Below, piece after piece: positions 49,393 to 60,324 of a stretch of 62,500 nt of DNA. The stretch is from Opitutales bacterium (GTDB lineage: Bacteria; Verrucomicrobiota; Verrucomicrobiia; Opitutales; UBA953): positions 1 to 62,500 of the forward strand of contig JANRFG010000015.1 of assembly GCA_030725715.1 (NCBI GenBank), given 5' to 3'. Below the pieces are notes generated by a model. The model was not told the DNA's origin and ran no database searches. It saw only the letters and a program-made list of their open reading frames with translations. The translations under genes and the position numbers were made by a program. Numbering within the stretch: position 1 is the stretch's first letter; each line of letters opens with the position of its first letter.

Positions 49393-50426
49393 TCTTCCAG
49401 CGCACCGTCCTTTCCGGCCTCGTCGCCGAACTGCCTCCCGAGGTCTGGACCTCCGACGAGGTCGAACGTCGCCTGGCTCCGCTCTATGGCCGATTGAAGC
49501 TGCCAGAGGGGCGTCTTGAGCTGATGACGGGCATCCGTGAGCGCCGCTTCTGGCCGCAGGCCATCCGCCCGTCCGCCGCTTCCGCGTTGGCCGGTCGTCG
49601 CGCGATGCAGGCCGCCGGCGTGGGCCCCGCCGACCTCGACCTGCTCATCCACTCGTCGGTCTGCCGTGATCGCCTCGAGCCTTCGACCGCCGCGTATGTG
49701 CACGGACTGCTCGGCCTCGGCCCGCAGGCGCAGATCCTCGACGTCTCCAACGCCTGCCTGGGCTTCCTCAACGCCGTCGCGCTCGCCGCGGGCATGGTGG
49801 AGTCCGGCCAGATCCGGCGCGCGCTCGTCTGCTCCGGCGAAGATGGTCGTCCGCTCGTGGAGCGCACGATTCGCATGCTGAACGAAGACCTCGCGCTCAC
49901 GCGTGAGACCATCAAGCCGTACTTCGCCAACCTCACCATCGGCGCGGGTGGCGCGGCCGCGGTGGTCTCTCGTGACGACCTCGCCGGCCCGGGCGCGATC
50001 CGCCTCCTCGGCGGAGCCGCCGAAACCGATTCCTCCGCGAACGGCCTCTGCGAAGGTGATACTTCCTTCGCCGAACTCGACATGCGCACCGACTCCGAGG
50101 CGCTGCTCGCCGCCGGCGTCGCGCTGGCCCAGCGTTGCTGGGGTCGTTTCAAAGGCGTCACCGGCTGGGACGAAACCACGCCGCATCGCGTGGTGACGCA
50201 CCAGGTGGGTCGCCGCCATTCGTCGCTGCTGTTCGAGAAGCTCGGCCTCGACCCCGCGAAAGACTACCAGAGCTTCGATCGGCTCGGCAACGTGGGGTCG
50301 GTCTCCGTGCCCGCCACGCTGGCGCTCGGAATCGCCGAAGGCCGGATCAAGCCAGGTGAACGCGTCGCGCTGCTGGGCATCGGCAGCGGCCTCGCCAGCA
50401 TGATGCTCGCCGTCGAATGCCAATGA
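49389..50426 (+). CDS. oleA: OleA-type thiolase (head-to-head acyl condensation)
   Basis: A 345-residue thiolase-superfamily enzyme, GTG start overlapping the fabI stop as GTGA. The early LKLPEGRLELMTGIRERRFW is close to the OleA signature and not to typical FabH. Active-site Cys123 in SNACLGF, Glu97 in RLEPST, His271 in THQVG and Asn301 in LGNVGSVS correspond to the Cys-His-Asn triad and the OleA-specific Glu (E117 of Xanthomonas OleA). It would join two fatty acyl-CoAs to a beta-keto acid, the first step of long-chain olefin synthesis. OleB follows with a 4-bp overlap. A plain FabH is the alternative but less likely. Confidence 0.86.
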   Translation: MIFQRTVLSGLVAELPPEVWTSDEVERRLAPLYGRLKLPEGRLELMTGIRERRFWPQAIRPSAASALAGRRAMQAAGVGPADLDLLIHSSVCRDRLEPSTAAYVHGLLGLGPQAQILDVSNACLGFLNAVALAAGMVESGQIRRALVCSGEDGRPLVERTIRMLNEDLALTRETIKPYFANLTIGAGGAAAVVSRDDLAGPGAIRLLGGAAETDSSANGLCEGDTSFAELDMRTDSEALLAAGVALAQRCWGRFKGVTGWDETTPHRVVTHQVGRRHSSLLFEKLGLDPAKDYQSFDRLGNVGSVSVPATLALGIAEGRIKPGERVALLGIGSGLASMMLAVECQ

Positions 50427-51307
50427 ACGCCTCCGACCTTTCGCCCGCCGTGCAGGCGCTCTATCCCTTTGCGCCGAAGGATTTCGCCGCGCTCTCGGGA
50501 CGCATGAGTTACGTCGACCACGGTCCCCGTGACGGCCGTCCGGTGCTGCTGCTCCACGGCAATCCGTCGTGGTCGTTCCTTTGGCGTGACCTGATCCTGA
50601 AACTCGCCGCCCAAGGACGTCGCGTGATCGCCCCCGACCATGTCGGCATGGGCCTGTCCGCCCGCCCCGATCGTTTCCTCCGTCTGGCCGACCGCATCGC
50701 CGACGTCGAAGCCCTCATCGCCCATCTCGGACTCAAGGAGTTCGACCTAGGGGTGCACGACTGGGGTGGCGCCATCGGCTTCGGGGTGGCCGGCCGTCGT
50801 CCGGAGAGGGTGGGGAAGATCCTCGTCACCAACACCGGGGCGTTCCTCTCTGAACGCATCCCGGCCCGGATCGCCCTGTGCCGGGCGCCCTTGATCGGCC
50901 GATTCATCGTCCAAGGCCTCAACGGCTTCGCCTGGCCGGCCACCTGGATGTCGGTCGAAAAGCCGCTTAGCCCGGCCGCTAAGGCCGGTTTCCTGGCCCC
51001 CTATGGGTCGGTTTCGGTCCGCCGGGCGGTCGCGGACTTCGTGGCCGATATCCCCATGGAGGCCGAACACCCCACTCGGAGCGTGTTGGCGGGGGTGGAA
51101 GCCTCTCTGGCGGGCCTGAAGGCCAAGCCCATGCTGCTTTGCTGGGGCATGCGGGACTTCTGTTTCGACCAGACCTTCTTTGAGGGGTTCGTCCGGCGCT
51201 TCCCGTCGGCCCAGCAGCTCCTTTTCCCTGACGCCGGCCACTATGTCTTCGAAGACACGGGCGAGGCGGCGCTGGGTCCGATCGCGACCTTTTTCGGACC
51301 CTCCTGA
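50423..51307 (+). CDS. oleB: OleB-type alpha/beta hydrolase (beta-lactone decarboxylase)
   Basis: A 294-residue haloalkane-dehalogenase-like hydrolase. HGNPSWSFLWRDL (residues about 45-57) gives the oxyanion/halide-site Asn47 and Trp. The nucleophile is Asp113 in HDWGGAIGF, and the late LLCWGMRDFCFD and PDAGHYVFED carry the acid and the catalytic His. These features match OleB, which decarboxylates beta-lactones to cis-olefins. I set the start at ATG 50423, overlapping the oleA TGA; an ATG six bases earlier is also possible. OleC and OleD do not follow; gyrB does. Confidence 0.84.
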   Translation: MNASDLSPAVQALYPFAPKDFAALSGRMSYVDHGPRDGRPVLLLHGNPSWSFLWRDLILKLAAQGRRVIAPDHVGMGLSARPDRFLRLADRIADVEALIAHLGLKEFDLGVHDWGGAIGFGVAGRRPERVGKILVTNTGAFLSERIPARIALCRAPLIGRFIVQGLNGFAWPATWMSVEKPLSPAAKAGFLAPYGSVSVRRAVADFVADIPMEAEHPTRSVLAGVEASLAGLKAKPMLLCWGMRDFCFDQTFFEGFVRRFPSAQQLLFPDAGHYVFEDTGEAALGPIATFFGPS

Positions 51308-54171
<2,864 letters not shown>

Positions 54172-54207
54172 TCGCCCTGACGAACCTGACCCTAGACCTC
54201 TTCGAAC

Positions 54208-56697
54208 ATGTACTCTGACAAGGAAAAGCTCACGTCCGCCAACATCACGGACATCATGCAGACGGCCTACATCGATTACTCGATGTCCGTCATCGTCTCC
54301 CGCGCCCTCCCGGACGCCCGCGACGGCCTGAAGCCCGTGCAGCGCCGCATCCTCTACGCGATGCTCCGCGAAGGCCTCGTCCACAACCGCCCGTTCGACA
54401 AGTGCGCGGGCGTCGTCGGCGAAGTGCTGAAGAACTACCACCCGCACGGCGACAGCTCCGTGTACGACACGCTCGTCCGCCTCGCCCAGAACTGGGTGAT
54501 GCGTTACCAGCTGATCGAGCCGCAGGGCAACTTCGGCTCCGTCGACGGCGATCCGCCCGCGGCCTACCGTTACACCGAGTGCCGCCTCTCCGAAGTCTCC
54601 TCCGAGCTCCTCGCCGACATCGACGAGGACACGGTCGACTTCACCCCGAACTACAAGGAGTCGACCACCGAGCCGACCGTCCTCCCGTGCGCCTTGCCCC
54701 ACCTGCTGATGAACGGTTCGACCGGCATCGCGGTCGGCATGACGACCAACATCCCGCCCCATAACCTCGAGGAGCTCGTCGAGGCCACCTGCCTCATCAT
54801 CGACAAGCCCAGCGCCACCGTCGAGGACCTCGAGAAGATCATCATCGGTCCGGACTTCCCGACCGGCGGCGTCATCAACGGCAAGGAAGGCATCAAGCAG
54901 TATCTCCGCACGGGCCGTGGCATCATCCGCGTCCGCGGCGTCGCCCACACCGAGGAGCTGAAGAACGGCAAGGAGCAGATCGTCCTCACGGAGCTGCCCT
55001 ACAACGTCAACCGCTCCTCCCTGGTGAAGCACATCGCCGAGCTCTGCTCCGAGAAGGTCCTCGACGAGGTCTCCGACCTCCGCGACGAGTCCGACGAGAA
55101 CACCCGCGTGGTCATCGAGCTCAAGCGCAACGAGAACCCGAAGGTCGTCATCAACAAGCTCTACAAGCACACGAACTTCGAGAACTCGTTCGGCGTCATC
55201 CTGCTGGCCCTCGACAAGCGCCGCCCGAAGCAGATGAACATCCGCGAGCTGCTCGAGTGCTTCGTCGAGCACCGCCGCGACGTCGTCACCCGCCGCACCC
55301 GCTTCCGCCTCCGCAAGGCCGAGGACCGCGCCCACATCCTCGAAGGCTTCAAGATCGCCCTGCGTAACCTGGACGACTTCGTGAAGATCATCCGCGCCGC
55401 GTCCAACCGCGACGAGGCCCGCGTGAAGCTCATGGCCAAGTACGGCCTCAGCGAGCGCCAGGCCGTGGCCATCCTCGACCTCCGCCTCTACCAGCTCACC
55501 GGCCTGGAGCGCGACAAGATCGAGGCCGAATACCGCGAACTGATGGCGCTCGTCGAAGAGCTCCGCGGCATCCTCTCCAGCGAGTCGAAGCTGCTCTCCC
55601 TCATCAAGAAGGAGCTGCGCGACGCCGCCAAGAAGCACATCGGACCCCGCAAGACGAAGGTCAATGCCCAAGAAGGGGACCTTTCGATGGAAGACATCGT
55701 GGCCAACGAAGGCTGCGTGGTCACCGTCTCGCACGCCGGCTTCATCAAGCGCACCCCGGTCGCCCAGTACCGCCTCCAGAAGCGCGGCGGCAAGGGCACG
55801 AAGGGCGCCGAGCTCTCGAAGGCCGCTTCCGACGAGGACAGCGACTTCATCGAGCACCTCTTCACGGCCAACACGCACGACCATATCCTGTTCTTCATGA
55901 ACAACGGCCGCGTCTACGTGGAGAAGGTCTACGAGATCGAGGAGGCCAACCGCGCCTCGCGCGGCAAGTCGATCGCCCGCCTGCTCGACCTCAAGGACGA
56001 CGAGAAGCTGGCCGCCATGGTCTGCGTCTCGAACTTCGACGAGGGCAAGTTCCTCATGATGTGCACCGCCAACGGCACGATCAAGAAGACCGAGATCTCG
56101 AAGTACGCCAACTACCGCAAGGGGGGCATCATCGGCATCAACATCGAGCACGGCGACCGCCTGATCTCCACGAAGCTGACCAACGGCGACAACGAGGTCG
56201 TGATGATCTCGCAGTCCGGCATGTCCATCCGCTTCCATGAGTCCGACGTCCGTTCGATGGGCCGCGACACGACCGGCGTGATCGGCATGAACCTCGACAG
56301 CGGCGATCTGGTCAAGGCGATGGAAGTCGTCGACCCGGCCTGCACGCTCCTCGTCGTCGGCATCGACGGCATCGGCAAGCGCACGCCCTTCGACGATCCT
56401 GAATCCAAGGAGCCCGTCTACCGCAAGCAGTCCCGCGGCGGCAAGGGCGTCATCGCCATCGCCACCGAGGTCGGCGTCGCCGGCGCGCTCAGCGTCCAGG
56501 AAGAGGACGAGGTCATGCTCCTCACCAAGGGCGGCCAGTCCATCCGTACCAAGGTGTCCGACATCCGCTGCACCGCGGGCCGCAACACCAAGGGCGTCCG
56601 CGTCATGCGCCTCAAGGACGGCGAGTCGCTCCTGGGCATCTCCAAGGTCGAGCGTTCCGAGGAAGAGGAAGAGAACGCCGCCAAGCCGCAGGCCTGA
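54208..56697 (+). CDS. gyrA: DNA gyrase subunit A
   Basis: An 829-residue subunit that cleaves and rejoins DNA. RALPDARDGLKPVQRRILYAM, then the quinolone-resistance region HPHGDSSVYDTLVRL, shows Ser and Asp at the positions usually altered in resistant strains, so it is the sensitive-type sequence. AAYRYTECRLS holds the catalytic Tyr at about residue 116. The GyrA box is QKRGGKGTKG, which distinguishes it from ParC. The six-bladed C-terminal pinwheel follows. It lies 36 bp after gyrB and ends before a strong terminator. Confidence 0.96.
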   Translation: MYSDKEKLTSANITDIMQTAYIDYSMSVIVSRALPDARDGLKPVQRRILYAMLREGLVHNRPFDKCAGVVGEVLKNYHPHGDSSVYDTLVRLAQNWVMRYQLIEPQGNFGSVDGDPPAAYRYTECRLSEVSSELLADIDEDTVDFTPNYKESTTEPTVLPCALPHLLMNGSTGIAVGMTTNIPPHNLEELVEATCLIIDKPSATVEDLEKIIIGPDFPTGGVINGKEGIKQYLRTGRGIIRVRGVAHTEELKNGKEQIVLTELPYNVNRSSLVKHIAELCSEKVLDEVSDLRDESDENTRVVIELKRNENPKVVINKLYKHTNFENSFGVILLALDKRRPKQMNIRELLECFVEHRRDVVTRRTRFRLRKAEDRAHILEGFKIALRNLDDFVKIIRAASNRDEARVKLMAKYGLSERQAVAILDLRLYQLTGLERDKIEAEYRELMALVEELRGILSSESKLLSLIKKELRDAAKKHIGPRKTKVNAQEGDLSMEDIVANEGCVVTVSHAGFIKRTPVAQYRLQKRGGKGTKGAELSKAASDEDSDFIEHLFTANTHDHILFFMNNGRVYVEKVYEIEEANRASRGKSIARLLDLKDDEKLAAMVCVSNFDEGKFLMMCTANGTIKKTEISKYANYRKGGIIGINIEHGDRLISTKLTNGDNEVVMISQSGMSIRFHESDVRSMGRDTTGVIGMNLDSGDLVKAMEVVDPACTLLVVGIDGIGKRTPFDDPESKEPVYRKQSRGGKGVIAIATEVGVAGALSVQEEDEVMLLTKGGQSIRTKVSDIRCTAGRNTKGVRVMRLKDGESLLGISKVERSEEEEENAAKPQA

Positions 56698-56714
56698 ACC
56701 GGCCGGCCAAGCAG

Positions 56715-56743
56715 AAGGGGCGCCTTGCGGCGCCCCTTTTTTT
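56715..56743 (+). terminator. Terminator between gyrA and the 23S/tRNA methyltransferase gene
   Basis: Stem AAGGGGCGCC (56715-56724) / GGCGCCCCTT (56729-56738), then a T run. On the minus strand the loop is GCAA (GNRA). It can serve gyrA and the convergent methyltransferase gene. Confidence 0.9.
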
Positions 56744-56760
56744 GTGCCCTGAAAGGTCGC

Positions 56761-58002
56761 TTACGCCCGTTCCAGCGCGGCGATGCACTCGACGTGCCGG
56801 GTCTGGGGGAAGAGGTCGAACGGACGGACCGAGACGACCTTCCAGCCCTTGGCGCAGAGATACTTCACGTCGCGGGCCTGGGTGTCGGGCGCGCAGCTGA
56901 CGTAGACGATGCGGCGCGGGCTGAAGGCGTCCAGCTGGTCGAGGAACGCTTCGTCGCAACCCTTGCGGGGCGGGTCGACGATCACGGCGGACTCGCTGCC
57001 TTCGACCGGGATCTTCTTGAAGATGGATTCCGCGGAGCCGGCGATGAAGCGGCAGTTGAGCAGGTGGTTGAGCGTGGCGTTCTCGGCGGCCTTGCGGGCG
57101 GCCTCGGCGCTGACCTCGATGCCGTTGACGGACTCGAAGAGGCGGGCGCCGGACAGGGCGAAGAGGCCCGAGCCGCAGTAGGTGTCGACGAGGTGCTTGG
57201 CGCCGGATTCATGCGCGAGCTTGATGGCGTGGCCGACGAACTGCTCGAGGACGGACGGGTTGTTCTGGAAGAACTCGCCGGCGAGGAACTTGAGCTGGAT
57301 CGCGCCGACCTTCTCGGTGACGACCTGGCGGGAGTCGGTGATGACGCCTTCTTCGCAGTCGCGGAAGAGCAGGGTGGCGCCGCGCTCGAAGCGGCCGGGG
57401 TTGGCCTTGATGTCCTTGCGGGAGCGGGCGTAGGCGGCGTTGATGGCGTCCGTCGCGATCGGGCACTTCGGCACGTCGACGACGCGGCGGGAGGTGCCGG
57501 CGGCGAGGAAGCCGATCGGGAAGTCCGCGCGGCGGGGCGTCATGAAGTGCGGCGTGATCTTGGAGCGGTAGCCGTACTGCTTCGGCGAAGGATGGCAGGG
57601 ATCGACCTTGGTCTTGATGCCGCCGAGTCGCTCGAAGGCCTCCGCGACCTGCTTCTGCTTCCACTCGAGCTGCTGCGGGTAGGCGAGGTTCTGGTACTGG
57701 CAGCCGCCGCATTCGCCGAAGAGGTCGCAGCGGGGCTGGACGCGGTGGGGCGAAGGGACGACGACGCGGACGAGGTCGGCGCGGGAGAAGTTGGCGGCGT
57801 TATGCCAGATGCGGGCCACGACCTTCTCGCCCGCGAGCGCGCCGGCGATAAAGACGACCCAGCCGTCGACGCGGGCCACGCCCTCGCCGAGGTTCGTCAG
57901 GCTCGCGATCTCGACCTCGATCTCCTGGTGATAGGTGAACTTGCCCTCCCGGAACTTGGAGGAGTCGGGTTTGCGGGACTGAGGCGGCTCGAATTCGGAC
58001 AT
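56761..58002 (-). CDS. RNA (uracil-5-)-methyltransferase, RlmD/TrmA/RumA family
   Basis: A 413-residue SAM-dependent methyltransferase. A TRAM-like N-terminus (about 22-80) is followed by C-x5-C-x2-C (Cys92, Cys98, Cys101, CDLFGECGGC), which binds a [4Fe-4S] cluster as in RumA/RlmD. The SAM domain has DTYCGSGLFAL and VIVDPPRKG, and the catalytic nucleophile is Cys370 in YVSCAPDT. It methylates C5 of uracil in 23S rRNA or tRNA; the target cannot be separated within the family. A Gln-rich N-terminal lead precedes the TRAM domain. It converges on gyrA. Confidence 0.87.
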   Translation of the reverse strand: MSEFEPPQSRKPDSSKFREGKFTYHQEIEVEIASLTNLGEGVARVDGWVVFIAGALAGEKVVARIWHNAANFSRADLVRVVVPSPHRVQPRCDLFGECGGCQYQNLAYPQQLEWKQKQVAEAFERLGGIKTKVDPCHPSPKQYGYRSKITPHFMTPRRADFPIGFLAAGTSRRVVDVPKCPIATDAINAAYARSRKDIKANPGRFERGATLLFRDCEEGVITDSRQVVTEKVGAIQLKFLAGEFFQNNPSVLEQFVGHAIKLAHESGAKHLVDTYCGSGLFALSGARLFESVNGIEVSAEAARKAAENATLNHLLNCRFIAGSAESIFKKIPVEGSESAVIVDPPRKGCDEAFLDQLDAFSPRRIVYVSCAPDTQARDVKYLCAKGWKVVSVRPFDLFPQTRHVECIAALERA

Positions 58003-58082
58003 GGCGATAAAGTCCGCCTCCGGGCGGAGAGGTCGAGACTTATCCCCGCCGAAGGCCTATCCTTGCCCTCGGGCGTCCCTTG

Positions 58083-58901
58083 GTGCTCACTTCGCCCGTG
58101 CCCGACGAGGTCATCCAGAGCCGACAGAATCCCCGCGTGCAGGCGTTGGCCCGCCTGCGCGACCGCGCCGAGCGCGAAGCCCGCGGCCTGTTCATCGCCG
58201 AAGGCCTCCGCGAGCTTTCCCGGGCCATCGAGCGTAAGGTCGAGGTGCTCGAGATCTATTTCTGTCCGTCGATGTTCCGCGGCTCCGAGGCCGCCGAACT
58301 GGTGACCAACGCCCGCGTCGCCGGCGTCGACTGCTGCGAGCTGGGCGCCTCCGCCTTTGAGAAGGTCAGCGGCCGCGAAGGCCCCGACGGCCTGCTCGGC
58401 GTCGCCCGGACCTGGAACTGCTCCCTCGACCGGCTCAAGCCTTCGGCCAATCCGCTCCTGCTCGTCGCCGAATCGGTCGAGAAGCCGGGCAATCTCGGCG
58501 CGTTGCTCCGTACGGCGGACTCCGCCGGTTGCGACGCCCTCATCGTCTGCGATCCGATCACGGACGTCTTTAATCCGAACGTCGTCCGCTCCTCGCAGGG
58601 TGCGCTCTTCTCCATGCCGGTCGCCGTCTGCACCTCGCAGGAAGCCGCCGCCTGGATGAAAGCCAAGGGCGTACGTTCGCTCGCGACCTCGCCGGCGGCG
58701 ACCAAGGCCTATTGGGACGTCGATTGTCGCGGCCCGGTGGCTTTGCTGCTCGGCTCCGAGAAGGATGGGCTGACGAATTTCTGGCTCAAGGGCGCGGATG
58801 AGAAGATTTCGATCCCGCAGGCCGGTCTGTCGGATTCGCTCAATGTCTCTAATGCGGCGGCGATCTGCCTGTTCGAGGCCGTCCGTCAGCGTCGGAAATA
58901 G
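58083..58901 (+). CDS. SpoU/TrmH-family RNA 2'-O-methyltransferase
   Basis: A 272-residue SPOUT methyltransferase. The N-terminal substrate-binding part (SRQNPRVQALARLRDRAERE) precedes the catalytic domain with motif 1 EKPGNLGALLRTADSAG, motif 2 LLLGSEKDGLTNFW and motif 3 ISIPQAGLSDSLNVSNAAAI, which form the trefoil knot. It acts on rRNA or tRNA ribose. The start is not certain: a TTG at 58080, the GTG chosen at 58083 and a GTG at 58098 are all in frame, and no ATG exists. It is divergent from the uracil methyltransferase gene and is followed 3 bp later by a small membrane protein. Confidence 0.88.
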   Translation: MLTSPVPDEVIQSRQNPRVQALARLRDRAEREARGLFIAEGLRELSRAIERKVEVLEIYFCPSMFRGSEAAELVTNARVAGVDCCELGASAFEKVSGREGPDGLLGVARTWNCSLDRLKPSANPLLLVAESVEKPGNLGALLRTADSAGCDALIVCDPITDVFNPNVVRSSQGALFSMPVAVCTSQEAAAWMKAKGVRSLATSPAATKAYWDVDCRGPVALLLGSEKDGLTNFWLKGADEKISIPQAGLSDSLNVSNAAAICLFEAVRQRRK

Positions 58902-58904
58902 GCC

Positions 58905-59102
58905 ATGAACCGCCGCTATTTCATCGCGGCAGTCCTTTGCTTCTGCGCTTCCTGGACGTGCCAGATGCTCTATGCGCGCAAGGGCGCGACCGTCGATCAG
59001 GACGGCATGCTGCACGAGCAGTTCGGGTTCATTCCGCTAGGCTGGCTGCTCGATCTGGTCGGCTTGGTCTTGCTCGTACTGGCTTGGGTCCGCCGCAAAT
59101 AA
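58905..59102 (+). CDS. Small membrane protein of unknown function
   Basis: A 65-residue protein with two hydrophobic stretches: RRYFIAAVLCFCASWTCQML (residues 3-22) and LGWLLDLVGLVLLVLAW (about 45-61), linked by KGATVDQDGMLHEQFGFIP. Its Cys-containing first helix is not a lipobox (no cleavable Cys motif). It is 3 bp after the methyltransferase, suggesting co-translation. I recognise no family; a small inner-membrane protein is the best description. Confidence 0.6.
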   Translation: MNRRYFIAAVLCFCASWTCQMLYARKGATVDQDGMLHEQFGFIPLGWLLDLVGLVLLVLAWVRRK

Positions 59103-59103
59103 G

Positions 59104-59133
59104 AAGGCCGGGCTTGGGGCCCGGCCTTGCTTG
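59104..59133. terminator. Bidirectional hairpin after the small membrane protein and tal
   Basis: AAGGCCGGGC (59104-59113) pairs perfectly with GCCCGGCCTT (59119-59128) with a TTGGG loop. The flanks (GCTTG right; CTTATTT on the minus strand) make only modest T tracts. It could end both convergent transcripts. Confidence 0.7.
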
Positions 59134-59150
59134 AAGGACTGACAGTGCTC

Positions 59151-59246
59151 TTAGCCGATGGCCTTGGCGATCGCGGCGACTGCGCGGATTGAGGGGGCTT
59201 GGCCGTGTCCTTCGGACCCGGCCTGACCCGCCTCAGCCCTCGGCCT
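59151..59246 (-). other. In-frame segment beyond the tal stop with a duplicated gene end
   Basis: Downstream of the tal TGA (59247-59249), the same frame stays open for 31 codons and ends with AIAKAIG then TAA at 59151-59153. The tal product ends VAKAIG. The DNA GCCAAGGCCATCGGCT occurs at both ends. The in-between part is Ala/Gly/Arg-rich with no family likeness. Confidence 0.6.
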
Positions 59247-60200
59247 TCAGCCGATGGCCTTGGCGACCAGGTCGTCGAGCTTCTTGCCGTCGACGGCGAA
59301 GGCGCGGATGCCTTCGGCGGTCTTCTCGGTGGCCATGGCGTCTTCGTTGTGGTGCCAGCGGAATTCCTTCTCGCCCCAGGCCTTGGCGGCTTCGCCTTCG
59401 GACTTGGCGGCGGCTTCGTCGAGCACCTTAGGCACCGTGGCGGAGTCCTTGGAGAGCTCGTCGAGGAGGTTCGGGGCGATGGTCAGGAGGTCGCAACCGC
59501 AGAGGGCCTTGATCTGGCCGCAGTTACGGAAGGAGGCGCCCATGACTTCGGTCTTGATGCCGTTACGCTTGTAGTAGGCGTAGATGCGGCGGACGGACTG
59601 CACGCCGGGGTCGTTGGCGCCCGCGGAGGCGGCTTCGTTCCAGTTGGCGCCCTGGGCCTTCTTGTGCCAGTCGTAGATGCGGCCGACGAACGGCGAGATC
59701 AGCTGGACCTTGGCATCGGCGCAGGCGACGGCCTGGGCGAAGGAGAAGAGGAGGGTCAGGTTGCAGCGGATGCCTTCCTTTTCGAGCTCGGCGGCGGCCT
59801 GGATGCCTTCCCAGGTGGAGGCCATCTTCACGAGGATGCGCTCCTTGGGGATGCCGGCGGCCTTATAGAGAGCGATGAGCTCGCGGGCCTTGGCGACGGT
59901 GGCGGTCTTGTCGAAGGAGAGGCGGGCGTCGACTTCGGTGGAGACGCGGCCCGGGACGATCTTGAGGATCTCGGTGCCGAAGGCGATGAGGAGCGCGTCG
60001 ACGGCGGCCTGGACGCCCTTGCTCTTGTTGTCCTGGGCGGCCTTCTGGAGGAGGGCCTGGTATTCCGGCATCTGGACGGCCTTGAGGATGAGGCTCGGGT
60101 TGGTCGTGGCGTCCAAGGGCTGGAAGGCCTTCATGGCGGCGAAGTCGCCGGTGTCGGCGACGACCTTGGTGTGTTGGCGAAGCTGTTCGAGTGCGTTCAT
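59247..60200 (-). CDS. tal: Transaldolase
   Basis: A 317-residue class I transaldolase of the TalB type, exactly the usual length. [16 protein letters not shown]-like N-terminus ([15 protein letters not shown], about 25-39). Schiff-base Lys125 lies in [12 protein letters not shown], and [13 protein letters not shown] and [13 protein letters not shown] follow. It moves a dihydroxyacetone unit between sugar phosphates in the pentose phosphate pathway. It ends VAKAIG with TGA at 59247-59249. A hairpin with a T run lies in the leader (60252-60275). The gene is divergent from asnS. Confidence 0.96.
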   Translation of the reverse strand: MNALEQLRQHTKVVADTGDFAAMKAFQPLDATTNPSLILKAVQMPEYQALLQKAAQDNKSKGVQAAVDALLIAFGTEILKIVPGRVSTEVDARLSFDKTATVAKARELIALYKAAGIPKERILVKMASTWEGIQAAAELEKEGIRCNLTLLFSFAQAVACADAKVQLISPFVGRIYDWHKKAQGANWNEAASAGANDPGVQSVRRIYAYYKRNGIKTEVMGASFRNCGQIKALCGCDLLTIAPNLLDELSKDSATVPKVLDEAAAKSEGEAAKAWGEKEFRWHHNEDAMATEKTAEGIRAFAVDGKKLDDLVAKAIG

Positions 60201-60251
60201 GTGGAAGGCTTGCGAGCGTGTTAAAGGACTCAGAGTTGTCCAGCCCGACCC

Positions 60252-60275
60252 GAAAAAACGGGCATCTCCGCCCGT
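60252..60275 (-). promoter_or_regulatory. Terminator-like hairpin in the tal leader
   Basis: On the minus strand ACGGGC (60275-60270) pairs with GCCCGT (60263-60258) around GGAGAT, directly followed by TTTTTT. It lies about 52 nt before the tal ATG, so it looks like an attenuator or a guard against leftward read-through. GGGCATCTC occurs twice in this stretch. Confidence 0.45.
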
Positions 60276-60324
60276 CCGGGCATCTCTCGCTTGTTTCGGC
60301 GGTCAGGCTGGTGCAAATTGCCCC

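Noticed and set aside
49389-50426. Calling this gene plain FabH
   Set aside because: The LELMTGIRERRFW segment, the Glu97/Cys123/His271/Asn301 set and the adjoining OleB-like gene fit OleA better, though FabH cannot be fully excluded.
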